This document shows positions 1-6,162 of a stretch of 6,162 nucleotides of DNA, piece after piece (the stretch's first letter is position 1; each line of letters begins with the position of its first letter). Origin of the DNA: Planctomycetaceae bacterium (GTDB taxonomy: Bacteria; Planctomycetota; Planctomycetia; Pirellulales; UBA1268). The stretch spans positions 1-6,162 of the forward strand of contig PKCL01000428.1 in NCBI GenBank assembly GCA_002862165.1, in the 5' to 3' direction. The position numbers and the translations under genes are program-made. The notes under the pieces were generated by a model. It was not told the DNA's origin, searched no databases, and was given only the letters and a program-made list of their open reading frames with translations.

Positions 1-29
1 GGGAGTGAAAAACTGATGCGTATCTGGTG

Positions 30-51
30 CTTCAGGTATTAAAGCCTGAAG
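30..51. repeat. Short hairpin upstream of proS (possible end of upstream transcript)
   Basis: CTTCAGG at 30-36 and CCTGAAG at 45-51 form a perfect 7-bp inverted repeat around an 8-nt AT-rich loop. It lies 110 nt before proS. An open frame entering from the left edge could stop at 14-16 (TGA) or 40-42 (TAA), so the hairpin may follow, or overlap, the end of an upstream gene. There is no T-run after the second arm, so a Rho-independent terminator is not well supported. A transcript-end stem or a chance palindrome are both possible. Confidence 0.3.
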
Positions 52-88
52 TCTATTACCAAACTATCTCAACCGCCAATCGACTCGC

Positions 89-94
89 TACAAT
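89..94 (+). promoter_or_regulatory. Possible -10 box of a proS promoter
   Basis: TACAAT at 89-94 matches the sigma70 -10 consensus at five of six positions and lies 67 nt before the proS ATG. No convincing -35 hexamer is found 16-19 nt upstream; the sequence there is of the ATCTCA type. The same hexamer occurs in the better promoter candidate after proS. This is a weak call based on the -10 alone. Confidence 0.22.
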
Positions 95-161
95 AGCCAC
101 CAGACGAAAAGCTTCATTCCCTAAAGAGTGCTAACACCCTCATCTTCAGAAAACATGATCC

Positions 162-1661
162 ATGCCTAAACACGGAATTTCACCCACCCGTAAAGAAGAT
201 TATCCAGAGTGGTACCAGCAGGTCGTACGAGCAGCGGACCTCGCTGAGTCATCTCCTGTCCGGGGGTGCATGGTTATCAAGCCACATGGCTTTGCTCTCT
301 GGGAGCGAATGCAGGCGATTCTCGACGGCATGTTCAAGGCAACAGGACATAAAAACGCATATTTTCCATTATTCATTCCGCTGTCGTATTTAGAGCAGGA
401 GGCAAAGCATGTTGAGGGCTTTGCCAAAGAGTGTGCTGTCGTCACACATCATCGGCTCGAACTTGATGCTGACGGCCGATTGGTCCCGAAAGGCAAACTC
501 GAAGAGCCGCTTGTTGTTCGTCCAACAAGTGAAACGATTATTGGAGCCATGTACGCAAAATGGGTTCAGTCATGGCGAGACTTACCGATTCTCATTAATC
601 AATGGGCAAATGTCGTTCGATGGGAGATGCGTCCACGAGTATTTCTACGCACTGCTGAATTTCTTTGGCAAGAGGGGCATACTGCTCATGCAACGGAAGC
701 AGAGGCTTTGCAGGAAACATTACAAATGCTTGATATATACGCAATGTTTGCAGAACGCGATCTGGCCATCCCCGTCTGGAAAGGCCCGAAGCCCGAGAGC
801 GAGCGATTTCCCGGAGCGGTTGAAACATATTCCATTGAAGCCATGATGCAGGACGGGAAGGCTTTGCAGGCTGGGACATCACATTTTCTTGGCCAGAATT
901 TTGCGAAAGCACAGAATATTTCTTTCACAGATAAAACAAGCAAGGAGGAATATTGCTGGACTACTTCTTGGGGCGTTTCAACTCGCCTGATCGGAGGGCT
1001 CATCATGACTCATGCCGATGACGATGGACTCGTCCTCCCTCCTCGGATAGCACCAGAACAAATTGTTCTTCTTCCGATATATCGTACGGATGAAGACAAA
1101 ACTGCTGTCATGAACTGCTGCCAAGAAATGAAAGATCTCATAGAAGAAAACCAGTGGCGAGATGAAAAAATTCGAGTTCAAATCGATGACCGTGACATGC
1201 GAGGCGGTGATAAAGCTTGGCAACATATCAAGCAAGGAGTTCCTGTCCGAGTTGAAATTGGCCCTCGTGATATAGCAAATGGAACAGTAAGTATTGCTCG
1301 TCGGGATGAACCGCCGAAACAAAAGCATGCTATATCGCTGGAAGAATTCCCGAATTCGGCAGCAGAACTCCTCGAGTCAATTCAGTCAAATTTACTCAAA
1401 AAAGCAGTTGCCTTTCGAGAAAGCCATTCATCAAAAATTGATAGCAAAGATGAAATCCCAGCGTTTTTTGACGCTTCACAGCAAGACATACCTGGATTTG
1501 CATACGTTCATGTTGCTGATGATCCTGCTGTTGCAAAAGCACTCGATCCGCTCAAGGTGACTGTTCGTTGTACGCCAATGGAATGGGACGAGGAGCCGGG
1601 GAAATGTCTTTTCACAGGGAAAACCGTAAGCCGTAGAAGCGTTATAAGCCGTTCATACTAA
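162..1661 (+). CDS. proS: Proline--tRNA ligase (ProRS, archaeal/eukaryotic-like type, ProS type 3)
   Basis: Cytoplasmic class IIa aminoacyl-tRNA synthetase that activates L-proline with ATP and charges tRNA-Pro. The 499-aa length fits the short ProRS type, which lacks the INS editing domain inserted in the E. coli-type enzyme. Visible in order: motif 1 region at about 35-73 (GCMVIKPHGFALWERM, then YFPLFIP); the proline-site loop RPTSET at 120-125; motif 2 at about 150-175 (VVRWEM, FLRTAEFLWQEGHTAH); a GTSHFLGQNFAKA stretch at 238-250; motif 3 at about 269-290 (SWGVSTRLIGG, R275); an HGTP anticodon-binding domain at about 298-400 starting QIVLLPIYR; and the family-specific C-terminal domain ending in Tyr499, as in Thermus-type enzymes. 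Only two of the usual four zinc-ligand cysteines of that domain remain (C470, C481). The ATG start gives the expected N-terminus (KEDYPEWYQQVV). No Shine-Dalgarno sequence is visible. It appears to be transcribed alone, since a promoter-like sequence follows its stop. Confidence 0.97.
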   Translation: MPKHGISPTRKEDYPEWYQQVVRAADLAESSPVRGCMVIKPHGFALWERMQAILDGMFKATGHKNAYFPLFIPLSYLEQEAKHVEGFAKECAVVTHHRLELDADGRLVPKGKLEEPLVVRPTSETIIGAMYAKWVQSWRDLPILINQWANVVRWEMRPRVFLRTAEFLWQEGHTAHATEAEALQETLQMLDIYAMFAERDLAIPVWKGPKPESERFPGAVETYSIEAMMQDGKALQAGTSHFLGQNFAKAQNISFTDKTSKEEYCWTTSWGVSTRLIGGLIMTHADDDGLVLPPRIAPEQIVLLPIYRTDEDKTAVMNCCQEMKDLIEENQWRDEKIRVQIDDRDMRGGDKAWQHIKQGVPVRVEIGPRDIANGTVSIARRDEPPKQKHAISLEEFPNSAAELLESIQSNLLKKAVAFRESHSSKIDSKDEIPAFFDASQQDIPGFAYVHVADDPAVAKALDPLKVTVRCTPMEWDEEPGKCLFTGKTVSRRSVISRSY

Positions 1662-1664
1662 TTT

Positions 1665-1695
1665 TTGACTTACGCGAGCCACTTGGATCTACAAT
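1665..1695 (+). promoter_or_regulatory. Candidate sigma70-type promoter for the DUF1573-cytochrome pair
   Basis: TTGACT at 1665-1670 (five of six to the -35 consensus) starts four bases after the proS stop codon. TACAAT at 1690-1695 (five of six to the -10 consensus) follows with a 19-nt spacer, somewhat longer than the ideal 17. Initiation would fall near 1702, about 48 nt before the ATG at 1750. A 6-bp inverted repeat, TATGGT/ACCATA (1699-1704 and 1710-1715), covers the predicted start point and could be a small operator or a 5' leader stem; this is inference. Confidence 0.45.
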
Positions 1696-1698
1696 ATG

Positions 1699-1715
1699 TA
1701 TGGTGGAATACCATA
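1699..1715. repeat. Small inverted repeat at the predicted transcription start
   Basis: TATGGT (1699-1704) and ACCATA (1710-1715) are perfect inverted repeats around a 5-nt GGAAT spacer. The element sits just after the -10-like hexamer in the proS-DUF1573 gap. It is too short and AT-rich to be a convincing terminator and has no T-run. An operator half-site pair or a leader hairpin is possible; so is chance. Confidence 0.25.
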
Positions 1716-1749
1716 ACTTAGTACGTTCCCGTTCAGGCTGTTGATTCAA

Positions 1750-2943
1750 ATGAAAATTAGACTCCCTAACGCGTTCGTTGTTGCAACAATTGCCGCACTC
1801 CTCGGTGGCTTAACTGGCTCTGGTACAACGCTCCTCAGGGCAACGACGACTCCACTACGAAACGGTTCATTCACAACATCATCCATTGACATATCTAGCC
1901 CACAACCGACAGCAGAAACTCCAGAAACTACTCACAGTTTTGGCCAGGTGAGCCTCGGTGGGACAGGAAGCCACGCTTTCCTGATTCGTAACACTGGGGC
2001 CGCTCCTCTCCTCATCACAAAAGGATCAACGAGCTGCACATGCACTGTGAGTGACTTTGAGGGAGAGGGCGAGGAAAAAAACAGTAGAACTGTTGCACCT
2101 AGTGATGAAATAATTGTGCGAATCGAATGGAAAGGTAAAGGACAAAGCGGCCCTTTTCGACAACGAGCAACAATACTTACAAATGACCCACGCCGTCCAG
2201 AAATTGCTTTCTCAATTGAAGGTACTGTGATTCCAACATGGAAAGCAGTACCCGATGCAATTTTCATTTCTGATATTTCTACGAATTCAGACTCGCAGGC
2301 TCAGGGTAGAATTTACACTTTCACCGACAAAATTCCTCGTCGTGTAACGTGTCAAGTAGTCGATGATTCGCTCAGTGATAAAATTTTCGTGACAAATCGA
2401 GCATTGACACAAGACGAAATCAATGAAGAGCCTGAAGCGAGAGGGGGGCTGAGTTTATCTATTGATCTTTCTCAGGGACTGCCTTTAGGAAAAATCCAAA
2501 CTTTGATTGAAACATCTTTTTTTCTTGGTGAAGAAGAGATTACAGCCACGATCCCACTCCGAGGCACCGTGAGTGGTGACCTCATGCTCGTTGGCAGCAA
2601 ATGGGATCGTCGCTTCAACGCACTGCGGCTCGGAACTATTTCCCGGAAAACAGGCTTGAACACAACTATTTACCTCACTGCCAAAGGTGAATTCCGAAAT
2701 AAAGTATCGCCGCGTGTTGTGGACGTTCTTCCATCGAGCCTCGATGTAAATATCACCCCTGCTACCCAAATAGGGGGGGGAGGCCTTGTGCGGATCGGCA
2801 TCGAAATTCAAATTCCTCCTAACGCCCGTCCGTCAAACAACTTATGCACGGAAACGGCAGAGAAGGGGTTTATCCTTTTGGAAACGAACCACCCCAATAC
2901 ACCCACTTTGAGAATTCCAGTGTGCGTTGCCATTGCTGAATAG
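1750..2943 (+). CDS. Exported DUF1573 domain-containing protein
   Basis: Predicted secreted or membrane-anchored protein of 397 aa with unknown biochemical role. From the ATG at 1750 the N-terminus has a short basic start (MKIRLP), a hydrophobic stretch (AFVVATIAALLGGL) and then a Thr/Ser-rich linker, which fits a signal peptide or anchor. A TTG nine bases upstream (1741) is in frame but adds only three residues; neither start has a strong Shine-Dalgarno. Residues about 61-160 match the DUF1573 pattern: HSFGQVSLGG, then FLIRNTGAAPLLI, then the STSCTCT cysteine pair (C96, C98), and a closing ILTNDPRRPEIAFSIEG strand set. DUF1573 is an Ig-like beta fold related to ASPM/SPD-2/Hydin repeats and common in Planctomycetota and Bacteroidota. 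The remaining ~230 residues look like further beta-rich Ig-like modules, the last with a similar LLETNHPNTPTLRIPV strand pair. A G8 tract (2773-2780) lies in the reading frame. The cytochrome gene follows 120 nt downstream on the same strand, suggesting a functional pair. Confidence 0.85.
   Translation: MKIRLPNAFVVATIAALLGGLTGSGTTLLRATTTPLRNGSFTTSSIDISSPQPTAETPETTHSFGQVSLGGTGSHAFLIRNTGAAPLLITKGSTSCTCTVSDFEGEGEEKNSRTVAPSDEIIVRIEWKGKGQSGPFRQRATILTNDPRRPEIAFSIEGTVIPTWKAVPDAIFISDISTNSDSQAQGRIYTFTDKIPRRVTCQVVDDSLSDKIFVTNRALTQDEINEEPEARGGLSLSIDLSQGLPLGKIQTLIETSFFLGEEEITATIPLRGTVSGDLMLVGSKWDRRFNALRLGTISRKTGLNTTIYLTAKGEFRNKVSPRVVDVLPSSLDVNITPATQIGGGGLVRIGIEIQIPPNARPSNNLCTETAEKGFILLETNHPNTPTLRIPVCVAIAE
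2773..2780 (+). repeat. G8 homopolymer inside the DUF1573 gene
   Basis: Eight consecutive G residues encode part of an IGGGG stretch near the C-terminus of the DUF1573 protein. A second shorter run of six G lies at 2443-2448 in the same gene. Tracts of this kind can slip during replication and shift the frame; here the frame is intact in both places. Confidence 0.9.
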
Positions 2944-3063
2944 TAAACGATTTGCTTGGATGCAGTCGATAATAAGTGGCAGAAAGGCCTTGTTGTGTTC
3001 ATCTACAAACACCCTGCAATCTCCGTTAGTCCGTATTCATTAAGACATCACTATTTCCAAAAC

Positions 3064-4614
3064 ATGCACCAGCGCATCCCAATTCTACTTTCTTGCGGCT
3101 TCCTTCTTTTGCTCGGAGCAGGGGGCATGCCCTCGTTAAAAATTTTTGCTGCTTTGCCAGATAGAGGAAGTGGCATTACAGATGAAATTGAAGAAGAATT
3201 TCGTCAGAGAAACGGAAGTATCTTCACGAATTGGTCTACTCCACAAGCAGTCCTTGTAATCACTGGTGAACTGGACGGTTATATTGAACCATGTGGCTGC
3301 ACGGGAAAAGAGAATCAGAAGGGCGGGCTTAGCAGGCGGCAGAATTTCTTAACTTCGCTGAAGTCAGCAGGATGGCCAGTTGTTGCGGTGGATCTTGGTG
3401 GCCTCGTAAAAAGATTTGGCCGTCAGGCAGAAGTTAAATATCAGTCTATTGCAGATGGTTTGCGGCAAATGGGATACAGTGGAATCGGATTTGGCCCCGC
3501 CGACTTGCGTCTTCCCGCAGAAGAACTTGTTGCAGCAGTTGCGCCTGTTGGAAACGAGCCGACTCCTTTCCTCAGTGCAAACGTTGGCCTTCTAGGACTT
3601 GATGCCAACATTACTCCGCGTTTTCGTGTTGTTGAGATTGGTGGCCTTCGTATTGGCATCACCTCAGTGCTTGCGGACAGTAAATCAGCAAACCTTCGAA
3701 ATGCAGCGATCGAAGTCACCACCGCAGAGGCGGCCCTTCAAGACGTTGTCGAATTGATGCAGCCAGGCCTTTGTGATCACTATGTATTACTTTCTTGGGG
3801 TAATCCTGAAGAAGCACGTGAATTAGCAAAATCTTTTCCACAGTTCGATGTTATCGTCACATCTGGAGGTGCTGATGAACCACCGGCGAGCCTGCCTGTG
3901 CTCGAAAATGGTGCACGACTTGTTGAGCTTGGCCATAAAGGCATGTTTGCTGTAACGATTGGTTTTTTCGATACACCAGATTCTCCAATAAAGAGCCAGC
4001 GTGTGCCGCTTGATGCTCGCTGGGGTGAAGCTGAAGATATGATTGATCTCCTTGCCACCTACCAGCGGCAACTCGAATCACTAGGGCTCACGGGTCTTGG
4101 CCTATCACCGATACGACATCAAACCGGTCGTCGATTTGCGGGAAGTGATGCTTGCAATGACTGTCATACGTATGCTTATGAGGTTTGGGAGGACTCCTCA
4201 CATTCGTACGCACTGACGACCTTGGAGGATCAGGAGCCACGGCGAGATGGTGATCCGGAATGTCTTTCCTGTCACGTTGTTGGCTGGTCGCCTCAGAGAT
4301 TTGAACCCTTTGAAGGTGGTTTTCTGAGTATGCAAAAGACCCCACATCTTGCACATAATGGTTGTGAAAATTGCCATGGGCCTGCCGCCGCCCATGCAGC
4401 TGTCGAACGAGGTGATGTTCGTGCAAGCGTTACTGAGCGAGATCGACTGCGAGGAGAACTCACCATGTCAATCGACACTCCTGAAAGCAAACAGCAGGTC
4501 ATTGCCAACTGTCTTGAATGCCACGACTTAGACAACAGCCCAGAGTTTGAATTCGATGACTACTGGCCGTCTGTCGACCATACTGAAAATACTGCGGCGA
4601 CGACTACAGAGTAG
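3064..4614 (+). CDS. Exported tetraheme cytochrome c554-like protein with N-terminal metallophosphatase-like domain
   Basis: Predicted periplasmic electron-transfer protein of 516 aa. The ATG at 3064 places a classic signal peptide at the N-terminus (MHQR, then IPILLSCGFLLLLGAGG, possible cleavage after IFA). An in-frame TTG at 2956 would put 36 extra residues before the signal and is less likely. Residues about 60-330 resemble the UshA/5'-nucleotidase metallophosphatase layout: LDGYIEPCGCT (73-80 region, two Cys), GGLSRR, VAVDLGG (around 110), GIGFGPADL (around 140) and VIVTSGGADEPP (263-274). The expected metal-binding His residues (GNHE and GHxH types) are not seen, so hydrolase activity is doubtful. 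The C-terminal region has four CXXCH heme c sites: CNDCH (364), CLSCH (400), CENCH (434) and CLECH (483). HSYAL after the first, and CHGPAAAH at the third, resemble cytochrome c554/multiheme family ligand patterns. There is no visible Shine-Dalgarno and no clear promoter in the 120-nt gap, so co-transcription with the DUF1573 gene is likely. The electron donor and acceptor are unknown. Confidence 0.88.
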   Translation: MHQRIPILLSCGFLLLLGAGGMPSLKIFAALPDRGSGITDEIEEEFRQRNGSIFTNWSTPQAVLVITGELDGYIEPCGCTGKENQKGGLSRRQNFLTSLKSAGWPVVAVDLGGLVKRFGRQAEVKYQSIADGLRQMGYSGIGFGPADLRLPAEELVAAVAPVGNEPTPFLSANVGLLGLDANITPRFRVVEIGGLRIGITSVLADSKSANLRNAAIEVTTAEAALQDVVELMQPGLCDHYVLLSWGNPEEARELAKSFPQFDVIVTSGGADEPPASLPVLENGARLVELGHKGMFAVTIGFFDTPDSPIKSQRVPLDARWGEAEDMIDLLATYQRQLESLGLTGLGLSPIRHQTGRRFAGSDACNDCHTYAYEVWEDSSHSYALTTLEDQEPRRDGDPECLSCHVVGWSPQRFEPFEGGFLSMQKTPHLAHNGCENCHGPAAAHAAVERGDVRASVTERDRLRGELTMSIDTPESKQQVIANCLECHDLDNSPEFEFDDYWPSVDHTENTAATTTE

Positions 4615-4646
4615 CCACAAATTTCTTGATTCCCCTTCATGAATGC

Positions 4647-5396
4647 TCATTCAAGCTGACCAATTGCTTCATCGGGAATGCTGAAGTTTGCTGAAACGCT
4701 CTGGACATCATCATGGTCATCAAGACGCTCCATGAGATAGAGCACCTTACGTGCAACTGCAACATCTTCAATTTGAACGGTTGTTGCAGGAACACGAATA
4801 ATTTCACTCGAGTCGACCGAGATATCAGCGTCTCTAATTGCTGACACGACATTACTCATCATCTGAGGGTCACATGTAACTTCCCAACTATTATCCGCCG
4901 CTTGAACGTCATCAGCACCGGCTTCTATTGCCACTTCGAATAAATTGTCTTCGTTGCATGAATCATTGGAAACTCTTACCAGCCCCTTCCTTGTAAACAG
5001 ATACGCAACGCATCCCGTTGCGCCCAACTTGCCATCACAAAGTTCAAATATCTTGCGGATCTCTGGTGCTGTTCGATTACGGTTATCTGTCAAAATTTCG
5101 CACAAAACAGCTACCCCGCCAGCAGCATAGCCCTCATATACAGACTCTTCGAGGTTTCCTCCTTTGAGCTCTCCGCAGCCAGTTTTGATGGCACGCTGAA
5201 TATTATCTTTCGGCATACTCACCGCTTTTGCTGCATCAATGGCGTAGCGTAGTCGAAGATTAGCGTCAGGGTCTGATCCACCGAGTTTCGCAGCAACAAT
5301 AATAGCTTTCGCTAATTTGCTCCAAAGCTTACCTCGCTTCGCATCGATAAGCGATTTTTTTCTTGCAATATTTGCCCAATGAGAATGCCCTGCCAC
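4647..5396 (-). CDS. YebC/PmpR/TACO1-family protein
   Basis: Cytoplasmic protein of 249 aa, the usual family length. Family members have been described as DNA-binding transcriptional regulators (PmpR/YebC) and as translation factors that help ribosomes through difficult sequences such as proline runs (TACO1, YebC). The N-terminus MAGHSHWANI is the family hallmark, followed by DAKRGKLWSKLAKAI (18-32), DPDANLRLR (42-50), MPKDNIQRAI (61-70), YEGYAAGGVAVLCEILTDNR (87-106), LGATGCVAYLF (124-134) and the C-terminal LMERLDDHDDVQSVSANF (221-238). The start is GTG at 5396, fixed by this hallmark and by a strong Shine-Dalgarno ten bases upstream. The gene lies 86 nt after the stop of the DNA-repair-like gene on the same strand and converges on the cytochrome gene, with 32 nt between the two stop codons. 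Which of the two reported roles applies cannot be told from sequence. Confidence 0.96.
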   Translation of the reverse strand: MAGHSHWANIARKKSLIDAKRGKLWSKLAKAIIVAAKLGGSDPDANLRLRYAIDAAKAVSMPKDNIQRAIKTGCGELKGGNLEESVYEGYAAGGVAVLCEILTDNRNRTAPEIRKIFELCDGKLGATGCVAYLFTRKGLVRVSNDSCNEDNLFEVAIEAGADDVQAADNSWEVTCDPQMMSNVVSAIRDADISVDSSEIIRVPATTVQIEDVAVARKVLYLMERLDDHDDVQSVSANFSIPDEAIGQLE

Positions 5397-5406
5397 GGTG
5401 ACGCAA

Positions 5407-5412
5407 CTCCTT
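5407..5412 (-). promoter_or_regulatory. Shine-Dalgarno of the yebC-family gene
   Basis: On the - strand AAGGAG (within AAAAGGAGT) ends ten bases before the GTG start codon at 5396. It supports the non-ATG start. It is the only clear Shine-Dalgarno in the window; the three + strand genes lack one. Confidence 0.75.
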
Positions 5413-5482
5413 TTATTTTTCTCCCGATAGCATTCCCCACAAAACTACACCGAGAACGTAAAAAATTTTCTTTTCACTACTA

Positions 5483-6162
5483 TTAACGTGGCTTCTTTTT
5501 CGCGAGCTTACGAGTATGGTCAGCGGCCTGCTTTTTGGATTTTCCGGCCATTACACTTTTTTTGCCTGCCTGCTTGTTATCATCTTTACGCACCTTTTTC
5601 GCCTCCGACTTGGCTTTCAGCGCTTCTCGTTCCGCTGCCTCTCTTTGAGCAGCGAGTTCCGGCTTGATCGTGATTGAACGAGCCTTGTTCGGCTTGACAA
5701 CAAACGGCTTCGGTCCAGAGCGAGTGCCTATTGGCGTACCATCTGCATCTCTTTTAGGCCCAGAACCAGGTGGAGGCTGTGGCGTCTTACCTGCAGGCCG
5801 CGGTGCTGCCTGAGGACCAGCCGGACGAAATTGCTCCGACATGTCTCCATCACTTGATGCAGATACAGCTGAGACAAGTAGATCAGGCAATTTCTCGCCA
5901 CGCTTCGGCATTCTATCTTTCGTGTCTGTAGAAATCTCAGCAAGAATCTTCTTAGCCTTTACTCCGTGTAATGACGAAAGCAAGTCGGCCCCAAATTGAT
6001 GCAACAGTGAGCTAAACTCTCGTCCAATCTTCTTTGTCACCATTCGATCCAGACCCGGAGCCGTCACTTGCTGATACTCTTCAAAAGAGACAACACCGGA
6101 GAGATACAAAACGGCAACAGCTCCGTGGTCAAGAGGAACGCCGTGCCCACCAAGAGCAGTTG
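5483..6162 (-). CDS. Partial HhH-GPD (endonuclease III-like) protein with basic low-complexity tail, 5' end outside window
   Basis: The frame is open to the window edge, so only the last 225 residues are seen. A TTG at 6109 is not the real start, because similar sequence continues upstream of it. The first visible residues read TALGGHGVPLDHGAVAVLYL. This resembles the stretch of HhH-GPD DNA glycosylases around the catalytic aspartate (endonuclease III AVDTHIFRV), with the candidate Asp encoded at 6128-6130. A helical segment follows (REFSSLLHQFGADLLSSLHG) and then a DTKDRMPKRGEK stretch where iron-sulfur glycosylases carry their Cys cluster. No cysteine is present, so a [4Fe-4S] site is absent. 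The last ~110 residues are a Pro/Gly-rich then Ala/Lys/Glu-rich, strongly basic tail ending KLAKKKPR, probably disordered and able to bind nucleic acid. The fold assignment is a motif-level inference; a conserved planctomycete protein of unknown function is the alternative. Role would be base-excision repair or a non-catalytic relative. Confidence 0.6.
   Translation of the reverse strand, partial: TALGGHGVPLDHGAVAVLYLSGVVSFEEYQQVTAPGLDRMVTKKIGREFSSLLHQFGADLLSSLHGVKAKKILAEISTDTKDRMPKRGEKLPDLLVSAVSASSDGDMSEQFRPAGPQAAPRPAGKTPQPPPGSGPKRDADGTPIGTRSGPKPFVVKPNKARSITIKPELAAQREAAEREALKAKSEAKKVRKDDNKQAGKKSVMAGKSKKQAADHTRKLAKKKPR

Noticed and set aside
155..169. Four-codon upstream frame (MIHA) overlapping the proS start as a leader peptide
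   Set aside because: It is very short, has no ribosome binding site and contains no proline codons that would suggest attenuation.
409..846. 145-codon open frame inside proS on the + strand
   Set aside because: It overlaps conserved synthetase motifs in another frame and its translation has no recognisable domain.
978..1328. 116-codon open frame antisense to proS
   Set aside because: It lies wholly within the conserved proS frame, and its translation shows no family resemblance.
2952..2975. TTGCTT and TAATAA as a promoter for the cytochrome gene
   Set aside because: The spacer is only 12 nt, too short for a sigma70 promoter.
2956..3063. N-terminal 36-codon extension of the cytochrome gene from a TTG start
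   Set aside because: The extension would place a charged segment in front of a clear signal peptide. The ATG at 3064 gives a standard export signal, so the extension is read as intergenic sequence.
3085..3096. LLSC in the cytochrome signal region as a lipoprotein lipobox
   Set aside because: The cysteine is at residue 11 and most of the hydrophobic core follows it, which does not fit a lipoprotein signal.
4088..4426. 112-codon antisense frame over the heme-binding region
   Set aside because: It is the shadow of the CXXCH-containing frame; the His-rich content comes from the complementary codons.
4640..4653. TGAATG/CATTCA inverted repeat between the convergent genes as a bidirectional terminator
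   Set aside because: The stem is AT-rich with only a two-base spacer, it overlaps the yebC-family stop codon, and no T-run follows on either side.

Overview
The window looks like an ordinary chromosomal stretch of a bacterium, most probably a member of the Planctomycetota (Pirellulales-like, moderate GC). This assignment is an inference. It rests on a ProRS of the archaeal/eukaryotic-like type with a C-terminal tyrosine, an exported DUF1573 protein next to an exported multiheme cytochrome carrying an 'EPCGC' N-terminal domain, the planctomycete-like wording of the YebC N-terminus, and a DNA-repair-like protein with a long Lys/Ala/Pro-rich tail. No mobile element, CRISPR array, tRNA, rRNA or phage gene was seen.

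Layout: positions 1-161 are non-coding or hold only the last codons of an upstream gene, plus a small hairpin. Three genes then run on the + strand: proS (162-1661), an exported DUF1573 protein (1750-2943) and an exported tetraheme cytochrome c-type protein (3064-4614). A sigma70-like promoter lies directly after the proS stop and probably serves the DUF1573-cytochrome pair. Two genes run on the - strand and converge on them with a 32-nt gap: a YebC/PmpR/TACO1-family protein (4647-5396) and, upstream of it, the C-terminal part of a HhH-GPD (endonuclease III-like) protein (5483 to beyond 6162) whose start lies outside the window. Coding density is high and no gap exceeds 165 nt.

How they work together: proS and yebC are translation-related housekeeping genes (tRNA charging; translation factor or regulator). 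The DUF1573 protein and the cytochrome both carry N-terminal export signals and probably act outside the cytoplasmic membrane. Their adjacency suggests a shared periplasmic redox or surface role, which cannot be made more specific from sequence. The most noteworthy item is the cytochrome. Its N-terminal half resembles a UshA/5'-nucleotidase-type metallophosphatase in layout, but the usual metal-binding motifs appear degenerate, and it is fused to a four-heme cytochrome c554-like C-terminal region. I do not see a clearly new multi-gene system here.
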